Shown here one piece after another: positions 11,386 to 22,530 of a stretch of DNA of 62,000 nt (positions are counted from its first letter, which is position 1; the number at the start of each line of letters is the position of its first letter). The position numbers were made by a program, and so were the translations under genes. The stretch comes from Gnetum montanum (lineage: Eukaryota > Streptophyta > Gnetopsida > Gnetales > Gnetaceae): NCBI GenBank assembly GCA_015680685.1, contig MNCI01004154.1, positions 584,875 to 646,874 on the forward strand. The letters run 5' to 3'. The notes beneath the pieces were generated by a model. The model had not been told where the DNA came from and did not search any database. It saw nothing but the letters and a program-made list of their open reading frames with translations.

Positions 11386-13370
11386 ATGCCTCTCCTACAA
11401 GACAATAATAATGCCATACTTAGTAAGGAAATTCATTGGAGAACTGATGAATTATATGATAATGAAGATTGGAGTATGCAATCTGAGGTGGGGGTTTCTT
11501 ATAAACATCAACGAAAGCAATGTCACCCCAATGCATGAAAGCCTAACTTACTCCATGATGATGAAGCCCCACTGGCCACTACAAGCTTAATGCAAATACA
11601 AGAGGCTATTCAAATTTCATGTAGGCATCGTAAAGAGAGCCATCTACCCAGGCTCAATTTAAACAACTTCCATACTTTTTCAAGAGGCTATGACTTAGAT
11701 CCGCATCAACATTTACAAGCCTTCTATGATGCCTGCACATGGAACAACATTGATAATGGGTGGCAAAAACTTAAGCTCTTTCCTATGACACTCATTGACG
11801 AAGCAAAGGTATGGTATAGATCGTTAAAACCAAATTCAATACGATGTTGGTCAACAATGGTATAATCCTTTAATGAAAAATATCAAACCTACGCAAGAGT
11901 GTAAGCCTTGAGGAAACAAATCCAAGGATGGAAACAAGCATAACATGAACCCTTGGACATGATGTTAGAAAGATATTATGCACTGTTAAATAACTATCTA
12001 GGCCATGGGTTTTCTGAGGAAAGGCTAATGTACAATATCATTGATTAGCTATGTAACGAAACAAGAGAGACCTTAGGAGTATATGCCCAAGGTCAACTAT
12101 AAGAACTACAAACCCATCAAATCCAAGAGCTTATTAAGAGGGTAGCAAAAGAAGAAGGAGAAATGGCTAGATGAGAGAGTGCTGAAAAACATCAACAAGA
12201 CCAAAATCTTAACTCAACAAAGGTCCCTAATCATACAAAGGAGAAATCAACCAATCTCAAGGTGGAAACATCATCTTTTCCAATACAAAAATCGTTAGAA
12301 GAAGCCAAGGCAAAGATCAATAAGATGTTGGAATGGATGTATAAAAAGTGTGGAGAATATATCAACAATATTGGAGATAGTGTTTTGACAACCCAAGAAG
12401 CAGTGCGAAACATTAGAGATTTGGAAAAAAAGAATGAAGGGAACAAGTGCTCAACTACTAATCATACATATGAATGCAACATATGCTTGTACGATCACCC
12501 CAAGGGCCAATGCCCAATATTGTTACATTTACATGAGCATTGGGGAAACATGCTACATCTAGAGTTCATACAGAGGTACTGTGTTCGATCACAGTGGCAA
12601 CAATCCCAGTAGTGGGGGAGACCACCCTTGGATTGGAGGCACCCTTCATATTATCCAAATCCAAACACGTATCAAGTTCAACATCCTGTTTCTTTAATGG
12701 GCTGCCACACTTTATCTCACCATAGTACTATTATCCACAATACTATCAGCCCATACCTCCAACACAACCACCACCTTATGCACCTTATACTCCTCCTAAA
12801 TTTCAACACTTTCATCCTTTCCCTTCTTCTATAGTGCCACCAACTGTTCCTAAGGTACCTACACCACTACAACAACCCGCGAACAATACTTGTGCTACTA
12901 CTACTAACCGTAGTGAGAAACCTCCTGAACATCCAAAGCGCCCCTTCTTTAAACATGGTCATAAGAAGGGACAACATAATTCTGAGGCCACTGCATCTTC
13001 CAACCCAGCACAAGTCCCACATTACGATGCACCCTCATCTTTGAAGTCCATGTCTCATGTAACTTCATTAGGGCCACCATCTAACACTCCAACAACCATA
13101 CGGCCCAATGAACACAACCATGGGAGGCATCATTCCAATCCTTGCATACCATCTAATGATCACAAATATCATAGTGGGTCAACTCATTATTCGGGAACTA
13201 CATCGTATAAAGTGCCCCACTATGCTTACTCTAATCAAATGTGTGAACCTAGATGGGGTAAGTATGGCCAAGTTCCAATACTTCCAACATGCAAGGACCC
13301 TCATCTTATATTTATTAATCCTTGCCATCTTCAATCGATTAGTTATGGGGGATATCCCCCATTTCAATAA
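11386..13370 (+). pseudogene. gag: E2 gag polyprotein (broken)
   Basis: From ATG 11386 one frame runs to about 12700 with several in-frame stops, then shifts by about one frame near 12715 into a Pro-, His- and Ser-rich part ending at TAA 13368-13370. The capsid-like core is at 11640-12170: HLQAFYDAC, WQKLKLFPMTLIDEAKVWY and LERYYALLNNYLGHGFSEE are the best segments. The zinc knuckle is CNICLYDHPKGQC (12476-12514), of the form CX2CX3HX4C. The N-terminal domain present in E4 and E6 is absent. The last residues, SISYGGYPPFQ, align with the tail that closes Pol in E4, E5 and E6, so pol seems to have been removed between gag and that tail. Confidence 0.8.
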
Positions 13371-15231
13371 GAACCAAGATTGATAAATATTTTTCATTTT
13401 CTTTAATTTTTCAAATTTTTGTTTTCGATTTTTTTATTTTTCAACTTTTTGTTTTATCTTTTTGTGTTTGTCTTTTTACTTTTTGAAAGTAATCTCATCT
13501 ATGAATAAAACCCTCATGTGGATTGTTGGTTGAGGTACGTTCTATGTTATTAAGTCTCAAACAATCAATTATTTGGAACAGTGAGCCCATTACACCGACT
13601 TATCCACTCTACAAATAAGAGGTTTTGTTTGAGGGTACAGTGATATTTTTTACATTCTTAAAATTTAAAATTAATTTTGTGTTCATTGTACCCAGAATGA
13701 AGAAGGATGGACCAAGAGGGAATGATTAGGGTGTGACATCAAGGTGACTTGCGGATTCTCTTTGGTGACATCTGTGAGAGTTATCATGCAATGTGGTTGT
13801 ACTAAGATCCTTGTAGATCTAATGAAATGGGAGTAAGAGTAATCAAAAGGGCACTCAAAAATCAAACACTGCTCTAGGGGGTCCCACTGGAAAGACATGC
13901 ACCATGCCTAAAGGTTGGCGGCTTCTTTGGATCCAACAAAGTGAAGAAAAAAAAAAGAAAAAAGAAGAAGAAAATGAAAAGAAAAGTGCCACAAACAAAA
14001 GTCAATCCTCCCTTGAACAAAATGCCAAGTGATCGTATGCCTTGTTGTTGTGGTACTCTCATAGTTGCTCATCATGGGATGAAACAATTCGATGTCACTA
14101 ATTAGAGGAATGGACTTGGTCCTGATCTTGGAACGACAGGTTAATGACACATTAATCATGCTTTACATGTAGGATTCATTATGCCCTAGCTCAGTTACCT
14201 CATGTCCCAATCTCTACGATCCCTTTCTATAGTTCGTCTCATCTCACTGTTCGGGTAATTGTAGCTCGTGTCCCATGTAGCATAGAATTTTCATCTCATT
14301 CTGGTTATATTTACATGTGTGTGTTTTGTGGAGTTAGTGTGGATTACATCTAACCCTTCTAGTGCCCATGGACACTTTAAGTGTGGTTACATAAGGGCAT
14401 TATAGGTTGGAACTTGCTTTGGGGAGGATCCACGTGTGTAATCTTTTGTAATCTTCACTTATGACATAGCTCACACACACCATTTATTACCCTTAGCATA
14501 TTGCCAGCAATTTTCTTTCCCTTATTACCATCACATAGCTTTTTTCTTTACCATCTAAGGTCCTTATTGATAAATTCCATACCATCATAATTTTCGTGCC
14601 TTTAGAACTAGTTGAATTACCCTGGAACCCTTTAACAATCGTCCAGATGTCCTTAGTTTACATCTTTTAATTTCAACAACATAATAAAAGTTTGGTACAT
14701 TCTCTAAGTGCCCTAACTTTGATGAAAATATATATACATGACCTCCCCACAACACTTACCATCATTTTCCACTATTCATGTGGGGGAGTTTTTTGAATTT
14801 TTTCTCTACAACTTACAATTGTGAGACCCTTGCTTTTATACCTATATCTCACTTGTTGGTGCTCCGATTTCCATTTCGTATGAACCTACTTGACCCTGGA
14901 GTGTTCAGCTTAGTCATGGGGTAGGGGCACATGCCGAATAGTGCATAAAGTTTTTAAAATTCATCATCGCCTGAAGGACATCTTTAAGGGTAATTAGTTC
15001 TAAAATTAAAAATAAAATGTGTCAAAAACAATTTCATCCCCTTATCTATACCAAAAAATTAAATTTGAAAACCACCTAAGCAAAGAGGACTCAACACTAT
15101 AATATTTTGGGGACATCTTCTTCCAATAATTAACATCACATGAAAATAAAGTAAATCTATTAAGGAAAGTAGTAAGGTATAACCTAACTTTGGTAACAAC
15201 CTTACTAACAATTGGTCCCGTGTGATTGCAG
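13371..15231 (+). other. E2 non-coding region between gag and accessory ORF
   Basis: A T-rich tract (13390-13500) follows the gag stop, as it follows pol in E1, E4, E5 and E6. At 14391-14433 lies the conserved block GGGCAT...GCTTTGGGGAGGATCCAC. An A-rich run (13944-13980) corresponds to the poly-A/T runs of the relatives. A TATATATA stretch is at about 14728-14738 and a PPT-like GTGGGGGAG at 14780-14789. No reading frame is supported. Confidence 0.6.
15200..15231 (+). promoter_or_regulatory. Candidate branch point and 3' splice site before E2 accessory ORF
   Basis: CTTACTAAC at about 15201-15209 resembles a branch point and TGATTGCAG ends at 15231, directly before the ATG at 15232. The same AG|ATG junction is found in E1, E5 and E6. 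Use as a splice acceptor is inferred. Confidence 0.45.
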
Positions 15232-15828
15232 ATGGCCCCAAAACACGGACAACAGGTAGGTCCTTCTCAAGGTGTGATCAAACGATCTTTGAGAGGTGGA
15301 AGACAAGATCCTACCGTACAACATGTAGAATAGGAGGAACAATCATTCAGCATTCATCAAGAAGATCCTCCTACCATATGGTTTAGACAGGCAGAAGCAG
15401 GAGATACCCTCTTTGAAAGAGGTGCCTGGTACTTAGGGGAAATGTACCAATTTTGGTAGAATAAAGAAGAAGGCACCATGGTCAACAAGTGTGGTGTGAC
15501 TATTAAATTCTCTATTCAAGCCATTTTGGAAGGATTAAACCTTCCGAATACAGAGCCAAAGGTTGCTGAAAACTAGTTGGACACTTTTAGAATCGAGCAA
15601 CTTAATAAACTATTGACACAGAATAAAAGGGTGGCGAAAGAAAAAGAGAAGGATGACTGGGATGCCTCTATGGCACAAGAAAAAACTTATGTGCATGCCA
15701 AGGCACTCAATTCCTTACAAGAGGAGAAACTCCAGGTCATACTTCGACACCATCAAATTCTAAGACTTGGAGCACAAGAAACGGGAAAGACACCTATGGA
15801 GGAGCCACCGCCACCAGGAACTACATGA
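15232..15828 (+). pseudogene. E2 short accessory ORF (broken)
   Basis: A frame of 198 codons with three in-frame stops (TAG, each explainable by one transition from CAG or TGG). The segment AWYLGEMYQFW, followed by a hydrophobic helix-like stretch and LEGLNLPN, aligns with YMGENYLFWN ... LGLPD of the long accessory ORFs in E1 and E5. The C-terminal half is Lys/Glu/Gln-rich and probably helical, ending in a Pro-rich tail. It looks like a shortened version of the same gene, kept although pol was lost. Function unknown. Confidence 0.6.
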
Positions 15829-15987
15829 GTTCCACCATTTTGTAATCATAATATTTTCTTTTCTATTGTATCTCACTCCACACTGTGGCATGAATCCATT
15901 CTAGTTAGTCAATAATCCCATACCTATCCATGTGTAATCAATGGAGCTTGTTCTCTCTGTAACTCAAGGACAAGTTTTCATTCAGTT

Positions 15988-15996
15988 GTGGGGGTA
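15988..15996 (+). other. E2 polypurine tract
   Basis: GTGGGGGTA abuts the first base of the 3' LTR, the expected plus-strand priming site. Confidence 0.8.
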
Positions 15997-16923
15997 TGAT
16001 GAGTCATGAATTTGCTGGCTATGATATCACTTCTATGATATCACACCCATGATATCATAGTGGTTGTGATATCACTACCATGATATCACAGCTGGGATAT
16101 CCCATCGGTTGTGATATCACGTACGCAATATCGCACCCATGATATCACATCAGCCGCGATATCGCGTACACGATATCGTGGCCTACCTCAATTCCTATAA
16201 ATAAGAGGCAGCTTTCATAATTTTAGGCATCTAGTTTAGTTCCTTAGCAAAGCTATGGCAGTTTTTCCCTTCCAGAGATAGATTATTTTCCAGTGTTTGC
16301 CCCCAGTGTGGTGAATGTAACTGTATGACATCCTTTATTTGAGTGTGACGTACTTGGACATGCACATGATTGGAAATAAAGATCAAGATTACTTCATCAT
16401 TGCAGCATTCACTTTGTTATTTATTTAATTGTTATTTACTGCTTTCCTAATTAGTCTCTCTCACCCTTATCTCCTAGTAACGTGGAATTAGTACAACTTG
16501 ATTACAAGCATTTAAGTGTGACTACTTGGTAACCTAGTGGTGTACCTAGGATCTACGCTTGGTAATCCCAATTGTAGTTGTGCACGAAGTCCAAGATGTG
16601 TACAGATAATCAAGGAATGGCTGCTCATCGCACTTAGGCTAAATTAGATTCTCTTACCCTTTCCCTCCTAGCTTAGTGTAGTTAATATTATTTTCCACTA
16701 CCTTCAGGAGTAGCATTAGAATTAGGAACACATCATACACCTCACTCTGGATTAAACCATATGTGACAAAGCTAATACTAGTCTAGGTGGGAAGACAGTG
16801 AACTGTGACCTAAGGTTAACAATCTAGGTGCCACAACTAGTCTGTCTGCAGAGTTTGACCGGATTGCACGTGAAAACGCTCGTATTCGTATGGTTGAATG
16901 TAGGGGTATCTCACCACTCATCA
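15997..16923 (+). repeat. E2 3' LTR (927 bp)
   Basis: TGATGAGTCATG ... CCACTCATCA, colinear with 10307-11241. It keeps the GATATC palindromes more intact than the 5' copy, including CGCGATATCGCG at about 16155-16166. The right target duplication ATGAC follows at 16924-16928. Confidence 0.9.
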
Positions 16924-16928
16924 ATGAC

Positions 16929-18360
16929 CCTTATTTTTTTAGGGTCTATCTCAATCCCCTTCTATGATATTCAGTGTCCTAATACAATGTTGTCCTGGAT
17001 CATCAAATGGTTTTTCTGCTAATTGATCCTTAGGTTTATTTCCACACATATTTTTAATACTTTCTCTAGACAATCTAGAGCTTGCTTAAACATAGACCCA
17101 TAGGTGGAGAAGTCATCCATGAAGACTTCCACCCTACTACTAATTTTTTATTAAAGTATGCTAAGGACAAGACATTGGAATGTTGGAAGGGAATTGCACA
17201 GGTCGAAAGGCATCTTTCTGTATGCAAAAATTTCCCATGGACTTGTGAATATGGTTTTGTTCTAATCTTTAGGTGCTATCTAGATTTGGTTATAGCCACT
17301 ATAACCATCTAGAAATCTATAGTAGCAATGCCCCAAAATTGTGTCCAACACCTGATCCAAAAATGGCAAAGGAAAATGATCCTTGAATGTTGCCATGTTC
17401 AATAGCTTGAAATCAATGTAGACCCTACATTTTTCACCTTTCTTTGGCACAATCATAAGTGGGCTAACTGACTCACTATCCACAATGGGATAGATGAACC
17501 CCATCTTGAGTTACTTAATCTCCTCTTTGATGATTTTCTTGAGATTGGGGTTCAACCTTTGCTGCAACTACCTCTTTGCTTTAATGGATGAATCTATATA
17601 GATTCAATGTTGGCATATCCTTGAATCAATTCCTATCAGCTCATGATATGACCAAGAAAAGGTTGTTGATCATTTTTTGATGACCTCTAACAACTTCTTT
17701 TACTACATAGGAGCAAGATTGACATTAATGATGACCTGTTTGTCATTGTTTAGAAAGGCATATTCCATTCCAACTAGTATATTTTTCAACTCACGGAGCT
17801 TATGTTTGAAGCTCTCAGGGATTTCAAACTCTTCCTAATTGGGTTAATTCATCCATGCCTTCAATATAGGCACTTGTAAGGCTCTTATTCTATTCAATGC
17901 ATAATGTTGAATTTCTCTCTATTTTAGCTATTACCCTCTAGATACCCTCTTGATTTGTGGCTGTTGTGTACCGGAACCTTTAAATTTTTGTGATAACTAC
18001 ACACTATCTACATGCTATGAGTTTTGTGCTTTTGATAATCCATAGATTCTACATATAGTGGCACCCTCTATCACTGTACGCAATGCATGAAATGTGCTAC
18101 TTCTCAATCTTACCAAGTTCATTTTCCTTGGATATCTTCAAGGAGAGGGCTATGATTCCCATCTGCACATTAATTATGCTAAGCCAAGCTCTTTTTATAA
18201 TGATACGGAATTCCTCCTTGTAGTTATCCACTTGTATCACTAGGAAGTTAGTAATATATGACCACCCACGATGATGATCACATTGTCCTCCACCAATCCC
18301 AAAGGGATAGTGATGGACCGATTTGCTAACTCTAAATGAATGTTGATCTTCTTGGGTGAA
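16929..18360 (-). pseudogene. pol: E1 pol, 5' half: RT and protease linker (broken)
   Basis: Minus-strand reverse transcriptase: YPIVDSESVSPLMIVPKK and RVYIDFKLLNMATFKDHFPL at 17490-17370, DGYSGYNQI at about 17310-17283, and the catalytic VFMDDFSTYG at about 17103-17135. It breaks off at 16929 where E2 entered. Upstream (17520-18360) is the protease-RT spacer, with many stops. The retropepsin flap and end segment, matching FPIIMGRDWLSTVD in E5, is near 18190-18290. The catalytic residues are still readable but the frame is not intact. Confidence 0.8.
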
Positions 18361-20882
18361 GGTAGGTTCTAGGCTTCGTACATTACTTGTGAGATCAAAT
18401 TAACACAAAAACTTGAGTCTAGAAGAGCCTTACATTGTTCATTTCTAGTAAGTTGCAAGTACATGAGGAGACTCCCATGATTAGATCTCTTCTTAGGAAG
18501 ATGTCCAACCTTTATCCAATCAGTGATTGCATTGGTCAACATTATAGTGTGCACTTTGGGAGGTGTTTGGTTTAAAGGGATCTCAAAGGACATTGTAGAG
18601 GAAGGAGAAGAACTAGGATTAGTAGCTACAAGTGTTTGGAAGGGCTTAGTAGGACTATTGGTTCTAAAACAAATATTTTTCAAGACTTGTGTCAAAACCA
18701 CTCAACTTAATGGCCGGTTGTAACTTCATAGCCCTTGTGACATTTCTCTACTACAACTAGGTTGGTATTTCAACCTACATAGATGGAGCATGTGGCAAAG
18801 GAGTTGAGGATTTGGGGGCAAGAGTAGAAGGATGAGGAGGGTAATATGGAAATGGGAACTCCTCCCTTGTATATGGTGCTCTATAATATTCAGGATGGTA
18901 GTAGTGATGTTCGAGAAAATTATGATTAGAAGAGTCACACAGAGAAATGGATTACTAAATATAGTACCCATATGGATCTGGCTAACAATAAGGGTATTTC
19001 TTCCTTGGTGGTGACATCCCCCATGATTTTGGATGTTGTCATTGATAGTACTACTTATGATGTTGAGGTGGCACTCCACTCGAATAGTAGGATTATTAGT
19101 AGAACTATCTATAGTTTCCTTGATGATAAGGCAACCTCCTAGGTGCTTGCCATTTTGCCAAGTGAGGATTCAAAGCATACACCTCAAATTCCTACAAGTG
19201 TGACATAATTGGACAACATCCCTTAAGATGTTCATATTGGAAAATCTCACATCCATCTTCATCTATTTTAGAATTTTCAACCTCTTCTACTACAATAACT
19301 TTACCCATACCCTTCTGATGGGCACATTCAAATTCCTTCTTTATCCTTCTATTTTGTTCACTACCTCCTTGTTCTTTGTTCTCTTCAACAATCCTTAGAG
19401 TCTTTTGGAATTTTTCATCCAAGGAATCCTTCATTTTATCAACCTTGGCCAATATTTCATAAAAAAAAATTTGTATCAACAAGGTTTTTTGTTGCACCAC
19501 TTCATCAAGTGATGCCTCCTCCTCATTATCACAAACCCAAATCACCCTTTTGCAAATGGAATGATCCTAGTTGTACTTTCCTGTGGTCACATCCAAGGAT
19601 TCATGAGTTTCCTATTTCCATAATTTGATCTACCTTCTTAAATTGGACACTCTAGATTATGTTTGATACTTGTTATTGAACAATTCAAGCATCATAAACC
19701 ATTGTCAGATTGAGTCCAACTCTAAGGATTAGTATCAACTTTCATCTTCCTTAATGAGTGTCCTAGGGAACAACTTCAATTTTTTCCAGTAGTTCTCTAT
19801 GTTCTATAAGCTACATGCATTATGAAAGGCTTGGAGATGATTCTATGGATTAGAATTATATCTCCCTTCAAACTTAGGAATATTATTCATGTTAAACCAT
19901 TTGATCTAGCTATCCTTCACATGCCTTGTTGGTATCCTTATAGCCTGTGCAATGTTTAGCATGCTTCTTGTAGCTAGTAGAGTCTCATCATAGTCATAAC
20001 ATTCTCTATGATCCTTATTGTAGCCATGATGCCTATGATGCTTTTTTTTACCCCTTATTTATCTATTATGGGCCTTCCTTGATTGCCCAAGGGTCTCTAC
20101 TCTTTCAGTGGGATCTATGGTCATCAGCTTCATCATGGTCTCCTTTCTTGTGGCTTTGGTCAAAGTTGGAGGAGGACGATGATGAGGATGATGCAGATGA
20201 AGAGGAAGAAGAGCCAACACTGGAATGTTGTCTTCTACTCCCTCTTCTTTGGTACCTACCATGATCGGCATGTTTGTCATTATCATGGTGCTTATCATTA
20301 TTCTTACTTTGACTTCCTTTCATTGAGACCTCATGGTCTTGGAATTCATTCTTCCCAAAATAAATATTATCTATAGTGGATAGTAGATGCTAATTGATGG
20401 CCTCCTCATCAAGGAGAGCAAGAGAGTTAGTGTATTGGAAAGTTCCTGAGAAGGGCTCTTCCCCCTTCTTTTGGCCTAGTAGGAATAGGGGATTTGTAAA
20501 TAATTTTCCTTTTGATGTTTCATAGCAAGCTTCTATCTATCAATATTTCTTTCTTTTTTCCTTTGTGGGATGATAATCCTAGTAGGCATGATCTTACACC
20601 TTGTACTCAGCATTGAGTCTTACGATACACAATCTCATGAGATTATGGAGTAGCATCATAGGATCTAATCAACCGGAAGGCAACACAATGTTTTCCTCCA
20701 TGTGCCTCCACCAAAGTTGTTCATCCTAGTGCAAGATGAAGGTGAAATCTAGAGCGTACTCATCTAGATGCATATAGACCACTTTGCATTGTTGGGGACA
20801 CAAGTGGTTTCAAGCCTTCTTGCCTTGCATTGGAATTGCTCATAAATAGTGGCAAAGAATCTTCCCTATGAGAAGAAATCAT
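18361..20882 (-). pseudogene. gag: E1 gag and start of protease (broken)
   Basis: Minus strand from ATG 20882 (MISSHRED). The N-terminal domain FTFILHQDEQLWWR is near 20755-20710. A long Ser run with basic and acidic residues lies at 20323-20105. The capsid-like core is at about 19920-19560 (NIPKFEGRYN, NHLQAFHNAC, KKLKLFPRTLIKE), followed by a helical linker (19545-19270). The knuckle at about 19255-19215 has its second Cys changed to Phe. The Pro-rich part ends with HTIMLTNAITDWIKVGHLPKK, and ALLDSSFCVNLIS near 18430-18385 is the protease active-site region with the usual DSG/DTG changed to DSS. Many stops and shifts. Confidence 0.75.
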
Positions 20883-21010
20883 GTTAGTGTTTAGGAAATA
20901 GTGTGCTTTTGGAAATTCTTTATTATATTAATAATTTTAGTGCTAATTTATTTTACAATGTCATTAAGTGATTTTACTAACATCCTAGATAGTGCACATA
21001 ACTAATCAAA

Positions 21011-21029
21011 TTTCTTAGCAGTGATGCCA
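21011..21029 (-). other. E1 primer-binding site (degenerate)
   Basis: Plus strand TTTCTTAGCAGTGATGCCA, one base before the LTR. It corresponds to the tRNA-Asp 3' end but has decayed in its distal half. Confidence 0.6.
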
Positions 21030-21030
21030 A

Positions 21031-21878
21031 TGATGAGTGCCAAGTATACCCTATGCCAAACCATATGAGTTACAAGCTATCACAAGTAATTTTTTTGAAC
21101 TCCATGGATGGGACTATTTGTAACATCTATATAGTTATACATTGATCACAATTTGCTATCTTCCCACTTGGACTAGTGGTAGTTTTGTCATATATGATTT
21201 AGTCCAAAGTGAGATATATGATGGTTGATGTTGTTTGGCCTTATACTAATCTTAACAATATTATAAAAATTAATTACTTAATCTAATTAATCAACAATAA
21301 TATAAATCCTAAAGTAGCCTAAGGGCAATGAGTGCCCATTCCTAGCTTGTCATACACATCCTAAACACATCATAACACTACTAAGTTACCAAGCACAAGC
21401 ACTATTGGGATTACCAAAAATTAACGTATGCTCAAGGTGCTTGTACCTATGTGTATTAATTATTCATATCTAACTAAATAATTAGTGCATGAATTTAAAT
21501 TTCATAACAATAAAGTCCATTAAAGTAAAAATTATGGTAATTCCAAGGGCTTCAAGGTTTACCAAGAAGTTTGCCTTTATTGCCATTTACATCGAAGTGT
21601 CTAGGTACATCAATGTTCAAGAAAAGATCCATACACTTCTCAAATCCTACTTTAGGAACTTAGAAAATATTCTAACTATTAAAAGAACAAACTACAAGAG
21701 CTTCACTATGCTACTAAATGAATGATGTCATAAATGTCATAGGTGCATGCATTTATATAGGCAAGACCAGATACTTTGTCAATGTGTATGCATTAATGGA
21801 TACATGTTAATGTGTACATGTTGACGAGGTCACGTCGACACATGCCTATTAATGCTACTTGATAATGATGATTCATCA
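21031..21878 (-). repeat. E1 5' LTR (848 bp)
   Basis: TGATGAG ... ATTCATCA on the plus strand, matching 2367-3240. The U3 near 21780-21870 carries GTCGAC / TTGAC / ATTAATG repeats. The right target duplication ATTGT is at 21879-21883. Confidence 0.88.
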
Positions 21879-22144
21879 ATTGTTAGATTTGTCTTTTTTC
21901 ATATCTAATTAGGCCTTGATCAATTCTCTAAATTCAAAGTTACCATTATTTAATGACTTTTTGATGATTTTTCTAGGGTTTAGACCCTTTGTTTTTTAAT
22001 TATTTTAATTGATGCATTCCCTCTTAATTAGAACTTCTAATTAGGTTCCCTATGTCATCCCTATTAAGCCCCCAATATCTCCTATTAATATTTGTTCATT
22101 TCAAAGTTATTTTGGATTATTTTCTTTTCAACTCAAATTTTGCA

Positions 22145-22530
22145 GCAAAACCATGAGTTATGATGAGATTGCTAACACTAACTATGAGTTGTAATCAAGT
22201 CATGGTCTTCCACCAAGGGTCATGGTGAAGTCATGGTCAACATTTTAACCTTCTTTTGTAAATTTTAGACTCTATTTCATAAACTTGCAATTCCATGAGT
22301 CATGGTCAAGTCACGGTCAAGTCTTCCTTAATGTTTTTATTATTTAGAGTCATTTTGAATGGTTTCTAGTTAACCACAAGCTATGCTGCAACCATGGTCT
22401 ACAACCAAAAGTTGTGGTCAAGTCATGGTCAAGCCAAATTTTCTAAAGTTTCTACTGATAGTTTTCTGAGTAAACCACGATTTGTGGTTAGGTTATGATC
22501 AAGCACCATAGGTCTTGGTGAGGTCGTGAT
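22145..22530. repeat. Palindrome cluster 1 (CATGGTCAAG type)
   Basis: Repeated phrases such as GTCATGGTCAAG, ACCATGAGTTATG and AACCACGATTTGTGGTTAGG recur every 50-100 bases. Several are near-palindromes built on ACCACAA/TTGTGGT or ACCATGA/TCATGGT. The same phrases recur at 24160-24440. Probably the U3 of an unidentified LTR family. Confidence 0.55.

Larger units (their letters stand above)
10307..16923 (+). mobile_element. E2: gag-only LTR retrotransposon nested in E1
   Basis: A complete plus-strand element of 6617 bp with two LTRs (935 and 927 bp), a tRNA-Asp primer-binding site, one gag-type frame, a long non-coding part, a short accessory ORF and a polypurine tract. No protease, RT, RNase H or integrase is present: gag runs directly into the tail that ends Pol in related elements. 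It is thus non-autonomous and would have needed Pol from a relative. Over the last 440 bp the two LTRs differ by eye at roughly one base in twelve, nearly all transitions, so the insertion is old but younger than its host E1. Confidence 0.9.
2367..21878 (-). mobile_element. E1: Athila-like Ty3/gypsy LTR retrotransposon, decayed, split by E2
   Basis: A full-structure minus-strand element: 5' LTR 21031-21878, degenerate tRNA-Asp primer-binding site, gag, protease, RT-RNase H-integrase, conserved non-coding block, internal promoter-like module, long 3' ORF, polypurine tract and 3' LTR 2367-3240. It is bounded by ATTGT duplications. Without the 6.6-kb nested E2 and its duplicated target it is about 12.9 kb. 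Motifs such as KDHFPLPF, VFMDDFSTYG and DGYSGYNQI are typical of the Athila lineage. Every reading frame carries stops and frameshifts, so it cannot encode working proteins. Confidence 0.9.

Noticed and set aside
16000-16190. Possible CRISPR-like array (regularly repeated GTGATATCAC)
   Set aside because: Units are short, irregularly spaced and lie in the U3 of a eukaryotic LTR; the window is plant DNA.
20083-20376. Plus-strand ORFs with acidic runs
   Set aside because: They are antisense to the Ser-rich linker of E1 gag.
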